From contig BLXT01004371.1 in NCBI GenBank assembly GCA_019648995.1, positions 2,053,418 through 2,083,571 on the forward strand: a stretch of 30,154 nucleotides of DNA, read 5' to 3'. Of this stretch, positions 11,120 to 21,974 are shown one piece after another (the first letter of the stretch is position 1; the number at the start of each line of letters is the position of its first letter). Source of the DNA: Plakobranchus ocellatus. Taxonomy: Eukaryota; Mollusca; Gastropoda; Plakobranchidae. The position numbers were made by a program, and so were the translations under genes. The notes beneath the pieces were generated by a model, which was not told where the DNA came from, did no database searches, and saw only the letters and a program-made list of their open reading frames with translations.

Positions 11120-11613
11120 TTAGTACTCGCAAACAAACGATCCTCTCGCCTTAAACCCTCTGAGCATCTGCCAAAGGTTCCGTCGACACTCTACATCCTT
11201 CCATACATTCACATCGGGGTCCAAACTGACACAGTGTCCACCCGTTGCCCCTTGCTCTCTGTAAATCCCGACACCATACCCGAAGTTATTGTAAAATTTC
11301 GGCCGAATTAGTCTGGTTCCGTCCTTCCATTTGAAAACATGCTCTTTCTCTAAATCATCAAGCCCTATAAAGACTTCTTCCTCTATGTTATTTTTAGTCA
11401 GAGTGTCCACAAGGAACTGATTAATTTTTTCCGTCTTGGGCATGGCGAGATTTCCGTAGTGTTTCTCACATTCTCTCTGTGCCTACCAGTATTGCCTCTT
11501 ACATTCTGGGCGAACAAAGAACTTGAAGCATTTGCCTCCATGGACCTTGAGGTATTTCGTGCCTTCCTGAACTAATTTAGGTGGACAGACGTCTTCCACC
11601 AGCCCTGCAAACG
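11120..11613 (-). pseudogene. C-type lectin-like protein, copy B, exon 2 (one in-frame stop)
   Basis: This is the duplicate of the exon at 409-902, with exactly the same 494-base length, the same acceptor (CTCCAG, exon starting at 11613) and the same final FVCEY and TAA. The two products are about 80 percent identical by eye, with all mature cysteines kept. The codon for glutamate 58, GAG in copy A, is TAG here (11483-11485), inside the lectin domain just after QYW. No frameshift is seen on either side. The lesion could be a recent nonsense mutation, a polymorphism or a base error. With the weakened TATA box it points to a pseudogene. An internal methionine downstream could not give a complete domain. 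Confidence 0.85.
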
Positions 11614-12204
11614 CTGGAGTCAGAAATAGAAAGAGCATGTTTTTACACTTTATGATAACATGACATCGACTGACAGGAGTCTAGAAGTCACAATCTGTAA
11701 CATTATGTCCAAACACATGATATCTTCTAAAAACTTACGACAAGCTCATACTTGTTTGATACGAAAGAAATATTTCATTACTGTATTTAACCATAATTTA
11801 AGTTACCGAATATTGATTCTATCACTTTTTGTTTTTGAGCTAAGGACCAGGGGCCATGAGATGTTTTCCTTTATAAAGCCATGTTACAAAAACTTTGCTT
11901 TAATTGATCTTAAGAAAACAGGTGTTTTTGAAAGTATCTTTAAGATTTTTTTTTTAATTTATTCCCCGAGAACTTTGTGATTTTTTTCTTTATACTCTAG
12001 AGTCCAGATGACTTGATCAAATTATAGATGTATACATCACTTGTAAACAAAGAAAACACAGTTCCAAAATAAGAAAGATATAAAGTATGATAGCAGTGTT
12101 TTGGTTTTTTTCCGATATCTTGTGCAAATTTTTAAAATGTGACAATTAAAAATGGGGTCTAAGCTTCTTTTAGTTATGTATATAGAATATAAAAGTTAAT
12201 ATAA

Positions 12205-12326
12205 GGGACCGTTCACAAATGACGGCAGCACTGAGGGGTGGGGGTGGACTGAGTAAAAGCTTAGAAGGGGTGTGGGGAGTCATTTTTTTTACCAAATTTT
12301 GGCTAACGCCATTTGTGAATTTTCCC
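12205..12326. mobile_element. 122-bp MITE-like element with 20-bp terminal inverted repeats
   Basis: The left end GGGACCGTTCACAAATGACG and the reverse complement of the right end GGGAAAATTCACAAATGGCG match at 16 of 20 positions. The centre is G-rich (GAGGGGTGGGGGTGG). The matching site in unit A (about 1800-1830) lacks it, so it moved in after the duplication or was lost from A. No transposase is encoded, and the target-site duplication is not clear. The family is not assigned. Confidence 0.6.
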
Positions 12327-12436
12327 TACGAAAAATGTTCAAGATGTAAAAAAATAATATTTGTATTTTAGATACTGAATTGGAAAATGTGTTGGTAAGT
12401 TTCAAATGATATGAAGTTCAACTCTAGGAGGAGATA

Positions 12437-13022
12437 GATTTTGAAAATTACACATTTTAATAGTTGAAATTCAAGATGGCGGCCACCGTTACGATGGCAA
12501 TCATAGGTGATGTTCTTTTCAATATTTTTTCCGACGTATTTTGCCACGGCGAATTCATTCTCTAATGGTCAATAAACGACTCTCAGGTGTTGCCCCACAC
12601 AGAAACAGGGAAAGTAATGTCTAGTTCGGAATAAGATTACAAGGGATTTTTTTTCATAAAGCAATGGGGGGTAAAAATCGTCAGACGACAATCACTACTA
12701 AGAAAATAATTTAAATGTGAAAAGCAAAACTTGTTTAGCCACACCTGGTACTTCTCACAAAATACAGTTTCATTTTAAATTTTAAGTAAATCCCCCAATG
12801 CCTTCGGTATTGAGAAGGCTATGGAGTAACAGCCTACATTTCGTGAGTGACCATAGAAGCGGTCAAAACAGGAAATAGTGAAAGAATGAATGACAAGAAA
12901 AACCTAGCGTGAAAGATTCGATGCTTGTAATTGTCAAAAAAAAAAAAAAAGAGAATGAACGTTTGCGAAAGGAAAAAGAAAACTGTCAAGTAATTTTCTT
13001 TCCATATCGATGATGCGCTAGT
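12437..13022. repeat. Intronic block, first copy in unit B
   Basis: Nearly identical to 13388-13982 over the whole length. Differences are single bases and small gaps (for example a short insertion near 13568 in the second copy). It is also related, more distantly, to 1909-2432 in unit A. It is cut on the right by the run of Ns. Confidence 0.85.
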
Positions 13023-13387
13023 NNNNNNNNNNNNNNNNNNNNNNNNNNNNNNNNNNNNNNNNNNNNNNNNNNNNNNNNNNNNNNNNNNNNNNNNNNNNNN
13101 NNNNNNNNNNNNNNNNNNNNNNNNNNNNNNNNNNNNNNNNNNNNNNNNNNNNNNNNNNNNNNNNNNNNNNNNNNNNNNNNNNNNNNNNNNNNNNNNNNNN
13201 NNNNNNNNNNNNNNNNNNNNNNNNNNNNNNNNNNNNNNNNNNNNNNNNNNNNNNNNNNNNNNNNNNNNNNNNNNNNNNNNNNNNNNNNNNNNNNNNNNNN
13301 NNNNNNNNNNNNNNNNNNNNNNNNNNNNNNNNNNNNNNNNNNNNNNNNNNNNNNNNNNNNNNNNNNNNNNNNNNNNNNNNNNNNNNN
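13023..13387. other. Assembly gap (365 Ns)
   Basis: The sequence is undetermined. The gap lies exactly between two nearly identical copies of the same block, so both its length and the existence of two copies may reflect assembly difficulty. Confidence 0.99.
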
Positions 13388-14125
13388 GATTTTGAAAATC
13401 ACACATTTTGATAGTTGGAATTCAAGATGGTGGCGGCCGTTACGATGGCAATTATAGGTGATTTTCTTTTCGATATTTTTTCCGGCGTATTTTGCCACGG
13501 CGAATTCATTCTCTAATGGTCAAAAAACGACTCTCAGTTGCTGTCCCACACAGAAACAGGGAAATATTAGAAAAGTAATGTCTAGTTCGGAATAAGATTA
13601 CTCAAGGATTTTTTACAAAGCAGTTGGTGGTAAAAATCGTCAGACGACAATCACTACTAAGAAAATAATTTAAATGTGAAAAGCAAAACTTGTTTAGACA
13701 CACCTGGTACTTCTCACAAAATAAAGTTTCATTTTAAATTCTAAGTAAATCCCCCAATGCCTTCGGTATTGAGAAGGCTATGGAGTAACAGCCTACATTT
13801 CGTGAGTGACCATAGAAGAGGTTAAAACAGGAAATAGTGAAAGAATGAATGACAAGAAAAACCTAGCGTGAAAGATTCGATGCTTGTAATTGTCAAAAAA
13901 AAAAAAAAAAAGAGAATGAACGTTTGCCGAAAGGAAAAAGAAAACTGTCAAGTAACTTTCTTTCCATATCGATGATGCGCTAGTGATTACAGACACAGAA
14001 ACAAATGTCATAAGCTGCAAATTTACGACAGATCTGGAAGCTAGATTTATAGCTAATTAATCTATTTAGGGGTTCAGGGTAAAAAAATTTAGAATTCCAG
14101 CAGAAATAGCTTAGGGTCACGGCTT
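13388..14125. repeat. Intronic block, second copy in unit B
   Basis: Repeats 12437-13022 and continues further right, where it still follows unit A (ACAAATGTC, GGAAGCTAGATTTA) to about 14125. An open frame at 13793-14020 on the minus strand is partly repeated in the first copy and is not a convincing gene. Confidence 0.8.
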
Positions 14126-14538
14126 ATTTAACATACAGGCCTCCACATTGTGCATGGGCCTAAAAACGTGGAGGCGAAAGATAACACAACAGTGGAGGGA
14201 AATAAAAATAACAGCTATCTTTTGAATTGGCTTTTAAAGAAAAAAAAAACAAGTACAATCAAAATTAAAACCATTATTTAGGATTCTCAATATTTTTTTT
14301 AGTTTTATACAGAGTAAATATATTTCCTAATTGCTTCTCCTTCTTTTTTTCTGTCAATCTTAACGTAGTGAGAAGAAAAAGAACAGCTTAGATTGCTAAG
14401 ATGATATTCTCCAATGTGTTTGTTATTTTCACTTAATGGGTCCAATGTTTATGTTTGTAAAATTTGTTTCCATCGGGTATTAGATCTATCAATTGTTTGA
14501 ATAATTCCCTAAATCTATGTTAGATTCAGCTTCTAGAC

Positions 14539-17050
14539 ATGGATTTCGTCGACTTCGTCAACCAGATCTATCCTAATATAGACATGAGGAAAAAATGTTG
14601 TGCTGCGGGCTGTCATTCAAACTACAATGCTGATGATAAAATTACTGAGTATAGACTTCCTAGCAATTTGGAAGAACATCAAAGATAGGTGCAAGAAATA
14701 CCGCTTGAAAACTTTCTTGACACCCCAAACACTGTTGTTTGCATCAAACCCTTTCCAGAAGAATTTGAAATTATTTCTATCAAAGGAAGATTTAGACCAA
14801 AAGTTCCTTTATCCACAATTGCCAATATCCCAAAGAGTTTAATTCCAATATCACCAACATTTCCTAGATCAACTACAAAATCAAGTTCATTGGTAAAGGT
14901 TTCATCAGTCAGACGAGTTAGATGAATTTATTAAAAAAAAAGGGCATTGTGGATTTCAGTACTTTGTGCTTTCAATAGGTGATCGAATGTTGCATTTTGG
15001 GATTAATTCTTTTAAAAGCAACGAATCATAGAATCTTCTGACTATTTGCATTCTTCTGGTATTCCAAGGTTAGTGTTTATGATCAGGAATGATCAAAGCC
15101 TTGATGGATGTCATGCCAGCGTAAAAGTAACAATTTTACCACTGTCAAAAAACCGAATTACAAAAATTGCTCGATGGTCGCAGCTTGAGGCACCTTTAAC
15201 TTATCTTAATTCCTTGGAACTGAGCGACAAAAAGTCTGTTTTGCTGGAACAATGCGTAGCTTTGAATTCAATCAAGTAAAAAGTGTCAATTATTCACCAG
15301 ATGTGATAGTGCGGGCTTTTGAATGTCTAGCTACTTCATGATCTATGTGTGATCGACTTCGTGAGGATCTTGGTTTACCAAGTCAGACCATTCTTAGTAG
15401 AATTTCTTCTAAAGTAAACAGTACCAGTGATTCCACTGTTTTAATGGGGTGTTTTTTCTTCCTTGAAAGAACAGCAAAGAAAATACATTTTATTGACAGA
15501 CAAAATCTATGTTAAACCTCTCCTAACATATCATGAAGAAAAATTGTTTCAAAATCTATTAGCAAGTTGCAACAACAGTTTTAGGGTTCATATTAGTTTC
15601 ACCCTATGGAGGGCCATCGTTTTTGTTATAAAAAATGCTGCCTGTACACAAGCTTGATCAAACTCAAGAATTGTTGGCTAACGTAAAAAATGCAGGTGGA
15701 TCTATATTATCTATTATTAGAATAAATCAATCTTTTTTAGACGTTTTCTTTGAAACCTCTTTGGCAGACCACAGACAATATATTTTCATAATATGATTTT
15801 GTACAGATAGCAAAAAATATAAGAAATAACTGGTTAATAGAAAACACTGGACAGCCTGTTTTTTAGCACAATAATGGAGATGAAATGATTGCAAAATGAA
15901 AACACATCTGCAAACTACAGAAACTTTAAAAAGTAGTCTAGTAAAGATGTCAAAGCTTAATTACCAGTCTGCTAATCCTAAACCCATTTAGCGGCAAAAA
16001 CTATAAACCTGTCTAAATTTTTTGGGGTTTTTTGTGAAGAAACTAAAGAAGTATTGATACAACACTCTGGAATGCAAGATGAAAATGTGGGTGGCAAGGT
16101 AACTTTCATATAAAAAATAAATGAATTTTGGAAGAGGATGAATGTGAAATCTCAATTTGAAGACAAACGTCTCTGGGATCCTTTACGTGCATCCATTTTT
16201 TCTCATTAGGATAGACTACAAACACTCTATAACACTCTATGATTTTTGCCTCAAAATTACAAGGCAACAGGCTAAAAGAGAAAAAAAATTCACTCGCCAT
16301 ACTTCCTTAGTCATTAAAAATATGTGTGAAAAAATTACTGACCTAACCAAGTCTTTTTTTTAGAATCTTCTAAATTTGTTTTTCTGGGAAAGTTTACAAC
16401 TGATCTTACAGAAAAAGCGTTAAGTAATTGAAACAAGACAGTTGTGATTCTTATTTCGTTTATGTCCAGCAAATTCTTGAAGAAGTGAATATCTTCCAAG
16501 CGAAAATATTGTTACGTCTACGTTTTGATATTGATGAATGATCTTTAGAGTCTGGTCATTCCTGTGATAAGTGAAGATTTTTGTGGCTAGAAGAAATTTG
16601 TGAGCCGGTTGATAATTTGCCAGAAGTGGAATGCTCTATGAAAGGTGATGTCAAACACGGTTCTGTTTACATAGGTGGTTATGTTTCTCGCTAGGATGAT
16701 GTATGTGAAGAAGATGAAAAAACATTCAACTATTTTTAAATATACTTGGAGCTTTTGCTTAAGATTTATCGAGAGATGGTTTGAAGAAAGCAAATGATTT
16801 AGCCTGTAAGTGGACAGTATTTTCCTATATAATGTTTCAATCTATCGTCAGCCATGTATGCCGAAAGTCTTTAATCAATATTTTAAAAACGATTTCGGAC
16901 AAGTAAAAAAGCATCCTTGTGATATATTGAGCAATATATTTTTAACAAATACTGTGTGCTCACTAAGACACCATCTGAGAAGGAACAAAAAAAAAAAAAA
17001 AGATTTTAAAGCTGTCCTAAGTAAGAACTTTTCTCTTACTGTGTTCAATT
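14539..17050 (+). pseudogene. P-element-like transposase fossil with THAP domain
   Basis: The frame opens with ATG at 14539 and reads into a THAP zinc-binding domain (MRKKCCAAGCHSNY, then EYRLPSNLEEHQR). The invariant tryptophan is replaced by TAG at 14686-14688, and the distal C..H is CIKP, so the zinc site has lost its histidine. Further along, in shifting frames, come recognisable pieces of a P/THAP9-type transposase: LTDKIYVKPLLTYH near 15487, LLANVKNAGGSILSII near 15675, YDFVQIAKNIRNNWLI (15792-15839), KFTTDLTEKA near 16390, and CDILSNIFL with RHHLRRNKK near 16920-16990. Many stops and frameshifts interrupt it. Where SDNN would be expected before RINQS, the residues are absent. Terminal inverted repeats were not found. 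It sits in the intron of lectin copy B, on the opposite strand, and is absent from copy A. Confidence 0.85.
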
Positions 17051-17404
17051 AAAATTCTTCATATATTATTTTTCTCTGCTCTATTACATCCACGGCTAAC
17101 TTAACACAGGCCTAACCAATATGCAATACATTAATGAGTCTGTTCATTATTTTTGAGTACAGTTGCCATTGCAAGCTTACGTTCTTTGGGGCAGCTGTGT
17201 CAGACGGTGCTGACTCCATGACAATAAAAGCTTGACCATCAAATAATAGTGGACCTCAGAAATCATTGATGCAGGAAGTGTATTTATTCAAAGAAAAATG
17301 TTATACGCTGACACAATAATATTATAATATATTCTGCAAGGCTAACAATTCCAACATTCATTATTAATTTCAAAATAAGGTAAACAATGTACAGACAAAC
17401 TTAC

Positions 17405-17447
17405 CATTGCAAACAATAATGGCAATAATTATTACGAAAGCAAACAT
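17405..17447 (-). pseudogene. C-type lectin-like protein, copy B, exon 1 (signal peptide)
   Basis: The 43-base exon has its start codon at 17447-17445 and encodes MFAFVIIIAIIVCN plus one base, followed by donor G|GTAAG. Length, phase and splice site match copy A at 3112-3154. Joined to 11613 it gives a signal peptide ending AFA. The exon itself is undamaged; the gene is disabled by the stop in exon 2. Confidence 0.8.
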
Positions 17448-17567
17448 GTTCCTTATTCGAAAGACCATACACAATCAATTAAGACTTATAAGACTTCAAT
17501 AAAACTTTGCCAGCCAAGCTGGTTGTTGGTATTTCTAAGTGATGCCTGTACCTTTGAAAATGTCACA

Positions 17568-17575
17568 CTTTTAAG
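17568..17575 (-). promoter_or_regulatory. Degenerate TATA box of lectin copy B
   Basis: The minus strand reads CTTAAAAG where copy A has TATAAAAG, with aligned flanks (GTGTGACATTTTC here, GTATGACATTTTC in A). Its distance from the start codon is nearly the same. Confidence 0.5.
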
Positions 17576-17739
17576 GTTTATCGCACGCCAGGGTAAAAAA
17601 TAAAAGTAAACAAAGATAATCTGATAAATGCTGTTTTGAAAGATAGCGGGGACAGAATGAATAGGCTGCGCTGCAATTCTGTATGCAGTTATTGACCTCA
17701 TAAGTCGTTGTCTTTAATGTTGCTGTTGTTTATGCTCTA

Positions 17740-17773
17740 GTCGTCGTCGTCGTCGTCGTCGTCGACGACGTCG
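17740..17773. repeat. (GTC)n microsatellite ending in GTCGACGACGTCG
   Basis: CG-containing trinucleotide run, unusual in this AT-rich window. The matching place in unit A (about 4650) has TTG/GCT-type trinucleotides instead. Confidence 0.9.
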
Positions 17774-19400
17774 TTTTTGTTGTTGTTATTGGGTTTTTTT
17801 TTTCAATATCATGCATTATTGTGTACTGTTAAAAAAGAAAAAAAAAGCTTTAAATTTTATTTCCTACGCAAATGCTGCCATTGTTCTTAATCTTTCTGTT
17901 TATCTGTTTGTATTTTCACCCAATTAAAGTTTTCCGCTTCGCTCTGCTTTTGCATGTAACTTCTTTGAATGTGCATGATTAAGAGGCTTTAAATCTTCAA
18001 AATTGATCCATAAAATGCATGCTTTTTTCTTTTTTCTTTCTATTACGTTTTTCTTTTTCTTTTTTTTACATCAACTTTTTTAGGTGGTTGAGTGATACTG
18101 GATTTGGGAAAAAAAAGATTTACCCTCATGATTTCAATGTTCTTTTGTGTTGTTTGTAGCCTGAGACCCTGTAAAGATTTTTTTTAAAAATTCTTTACAG
18201 AATTTACTGAAAACAAAGCCCTATCTCTATATCTTAAAAGAAGAGAGCCTGATAATCACTATTGATAGATGAAAATCCATCTTTGTAATGCCCTCATCAA
18301 AGACGATACATTTTCATGGCTTATCAATATTGCCCTTTCATGAACATAACATCATCATGAACCTTTTAACCCCTAATGGGGGCATAGGTCTTCCACAAAG
18401 ATCTCAAAATAATATGTCTCTCCTGTACCGTCTTCTCCTCCAGATCTTGTCCATTCTATTTATGTCTGCGTTGGCCTCACGTATGCATCAAAACTTATTA
18501 TAAGAAACAGATATTTATCAAGAAAGCTTTTTCTAGAAGATTGTATCTGACATAAAACACTCCTCGAAAATGAATTGATGAAAGCACTTACAAGGTGGCA
18601 AATGTGGTCTAAAGGTCAGGTTTGAGGGCATCATCGTGACAAATACTCTGATAAAACAAGTGATAACAGCTACAAAAATTCCGGGCTTAAACTTATGCAA
18701 CTTAAGATAAGAGAAACATAAAAAAAAAAACTTCAATTAAAGCTTTCTATAATAATGAGGAACATGTGTTGCAAACGCAGAGGAATTTGTTTTGAAATAA
18801 ATTAAGATTGCAATGTGTTGATTATGTCCACTGTATTTTAAACGTGTTTAAAACAAAGACATATGTACTTACTTTAACTGATTATCACAATAGAAGTGTC
18901 TTTAAACTTTAAGGCTAAATAAAATTTATGCTTAAATTAAATTGGCTCTTTGGGCACAGTTCTCGCTTACTTTTAGGTCGTTATTATTTTAAAATCTTTG
19001 TTGGAATAAGTCCAATTACCAAAAATACATTTAATTTAACAAAGTAAATTAATTAGATAATCATCACCTCATTCGTGTTGGCTGTGACACCTAGTCACAT
19101 GGTCTTTTTAGATAGAAACCCGAACTTGCTTCTTCATTTAAGGTTTCGTTATTATTTATTTTAAATATTGCTTAATGACACGAAAAAAATTGTACATCCT
19201 CCAGTATTAATCAAGATGTATTGTTTATATTCATCCTCTCAATACAATCACCTGTCTTGTCTTAGAAAAAAAAAGACCTATTTCACAATATGGCAAAAGC
19301 AGTTTACAAAACATTTCCCTCACCGTAAACATAATCGTAAGTCGTATAGGAGATTTTTAAATAGCTCGGAAAATCAAATCTATTTTTAAGGTTTCAGATA
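17774..19400. other. Non-coding part of unit B colinear with unit A (4680-6300)
   Basis: Follows unit A through GCTTCGCTCTGCTTTTGCATG, the GGGCATAGGTCTTCCA segment and the CCCGAACTTGCTTCTTCATTT segment. No gene is supported, and open frames up to 73 codons are not conserved in the other unit. Confidence 0.6.
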
Positions 19401-20954
19401 CTTCCTCTACATCTCTACATACAATAGTCCGAGGAGGGGAGAGAGAGAGAGAGATTAACTTCATTGGGCGTCAAACCATTGTCACACCATTGTAGGAAAA
19501 AAAAAAACTTTTCTGGAAGTGCCATGGACCGCTTAGTATAGAAGAATTGACTTATCCCTCCTTTAGGAGGTGGTAAACAATTTCCACTGTTGACATCTTC
19601 TAAATTTCTCTTTCACTGTCTGCATTTGAGTTCAATGTACATTTGGATCTTTTCTAGCTTTTTAAAGACATCAATCTCACTCTGCAATATTTGCAATGAA
19701 ACGGGCAATCAAAATTCATCTTTATTTTTTTAGATTATCAAATACATGAAACAAAAATTTCCTCTCAAGTTGAAGCAGATTTGATATGTATTTTTTTTTT
19801 GTTTTTGTTTTTGTTTTTTTGGCTACAATGCCGGAGTAACGATCTCCGTATGAAGGCAAGAAAATTGAAAAGTGAACAAAATGTGATAAATTTTGAATCG
19901 GTTTTCGAGAGAAGAGCGCTTTGCCTTGTTAAACAAAACACTAAAATAGTTTTTTCTAAAATTTCGCTTAAGATGGTTTATTCTCAAAACTGTTGGGTGT
20001 AGTTTACAAGTCATTAGAACAAGTCTCAAGAAGAATGTGTTTAACAAGGACATATGAGTTGAGATGGTTGCATTAGCACAGCATCTTCGAGAAAAAATAA
20101 AATTATTTTCTGGAATTACGGTGAATCCATTGGTAAAATTTATTCAGTTCAAATTGTAAAAAAAATTGCCTTGGAGGCCGCCAGCTTCATAAAGAAGAAC
20201 AAGATAAAATAATTTAAATTCAATGAAATCCAACAATTTTTTTGCGACATGCAGAATGAAGGAGAGTGGAGTGTGAAAAGCGATAATTTTACACAACTGA
20301 ACAATAAAAGATTTAATTTAAGAGATGGCATTAGTTTTGCTTAATGTATCAGAATAACATCATCTTTGCAAGTTTTTTCAACCCAGTCCACCCAAACATC
20401 ATGAAACAAACGGCCTTTTTCTATTTTTATCCAAGAAATGCGTTATCCCAGAAAAAAAATTAATTGAGTTGCTTAACTGGCTAAGGACAATTTTACAGTG
20501 TGTATGGATTTACTTTACACTTTTTTTTTTAACTGTAAACGTTTTCTTCAATGCAAATTCGCAGATTTTCAGAGCAAGAAAAATGTTCCTGCCCTACTTG
20601 AAAATAATATTTGGATGCTAAAGCAACAATGTCTACTTAGAAGCTTGCAAACTGAAATGTTCAGAAAGATGACATGGTTTCATTGCTATGAAATTGGAAT
20701 TATTATAATTAATAACAACTAAGTTACAATCACTTATTTTTTCATTTGACAGCTCAGCAAAGTCCTACCTAAGACTGATTAGATTTTTAGCATATGAAGG
20801 ACATGATTAACAACATAAGAGAATCATACTGGCACAAGATTTTAAGTATCAGGCCTCCAGCTCAAATTCCTATGCCACAATAAAAAAACTAATTTTGATT
20901 TTTATTTAATTTTTTAACCGCCACCACCACAACTATAAAGCTCCTCCATATTTT
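19401..20954. other. Unit B-specific block of about 1.5 kb, origin unknown
   Basis: Unit A has only about 340 bases between the same flanks (6300-6640). The extra sequence starts near a short (GA)n run (19440-19453). It contains a few coding-like snatches on the plus strand, such as RMKARKLKSEQNVINFESVF (near 19850) and LENNIWMLKQQCLLRSLQ (near 20610), separated by stops. They do not let me name a family. A decayed transposon is the simplest guess. Confidence 0.35.
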
Positions 20955-21974
20955 TGGGTCAAAATAGAAATAAAGTTTCCATATTTAAACTAATTATCTT
21001 TCGCCAGATATGGAAAAAGAAAAAAGACATTACGCTTTTTCTAAAGTGCAAATTAAAGGCATAATAAATATATATATATATATCCATATATTTACTCAAT
21101 CCATTAACCTTCCTCCCCCTCCCCTTCTCAAATTTTGAAAATAATTTTTGCTATTGAATATTTTGGCAGAATGTTTTGGGGTTTTTTTGGTAGCATCTAG
21201 TATGTTTATACAAGCATGTGAAATCATTGTATTTGATGATTTATTCTGTATCCCTTTTTTAATTGAGCAAAACAAAAGTATAATCTACATTATTTTCTCC
21301 GTCTCTTGACACAGCGATATACCGTAGTATTGGCTTAAGAAATTATAAACATTCAGCCTATGTGCTTAGATCGCCAAAACTCCATTCATAATAGACTTGG
21401 ATTTTCTATAAAACTAATTCCTTGTTAAGCTTTTATTCGTGATTGTCAAGAATAACGCCATTTTTCTACACAACTACCTCCCTATAGCACAACTAAATCC
21501 CTACACCATAAAATTATTAATAGAATCAACAAAATATTGCCATTAGTGTCTGAAAATGTCCTTTTTTTTTTGTTTACAAACACACAACTATTATCTAGAG
21601 CAAAATCTAGATATGCCTTGGTAGCAATTAACAGATCGAATCTTATCAGAGTAAACGCAGGTTCTTATCCCTCTGTTTTAGGATCTATTTTTCTCTTTTC
21701 GTTTATGAAATGTTTTATACAAATTACTATACGAAAAGCATCACGAACAACTAAAAATCTTATCAGTAATGTTTTCTTGGAAAAAGTATTAATTTGTTAT
21801 TCATGTTATGGATGCTGTGTACTTTTCTTAAGAATATATGTTTTGGTGATCATATCCTTTACCTCTGCGTTTAAAGTGTCCTCGCTTTCTGCAGTTTGGT
21901 TTTAAAAAAAAAAATTCACTCCTCGTTTTCTTTTTCCCTCTTTTTTATTTACTTTTTTTAATGTTGAGAAGGCA
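20955..21974. other. Non-coding part of unit B colinear with unit A (6640-7665)
   Basis: Shared anchors include TTTTCTAAAGTGCA, AGCATGTGAAATCAT, AAGCATCACGAACAACTAAA and CATGTTATGGATGCTGTG. It contains a short (AT)n at 21067-21082. No gene is supported; the 122-codon frame at 21537-21905 is not open across the matching part of unit A. Confidence 0.55.

Larger units (their letters stand above)
11614..17404 (-). other. Intron of lectin copy B, expanded by insertions
   Basis: Bounded by donor AATG|GTAAG (exon 1 ends at 17405) and the acceptor before 11613. It is about 5.8 kb against 2.2 kb in copy A. The growth comes from the small inverted-repeat element, the duplicated block with the assembly gap, and the P-like transposase fossil, each listed separately. 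The left part (11640-12200) aligns loosely with 930-1800. Confidence 0.65.

Noticed and set aside
12834-13498. Two minus-strand open frames of 170-190 codons
   Set aside because: Most of their length is the run of Ns (13023-13387), so they have no evidential value.
14136-14174. Short palindrome GCCTCCAC...GTGGAGGC near the left edge of the P-like insertion
   Set aside because: Considered as a terminal repeat, but there is no partner at the right end. It is a small local hairpin only.
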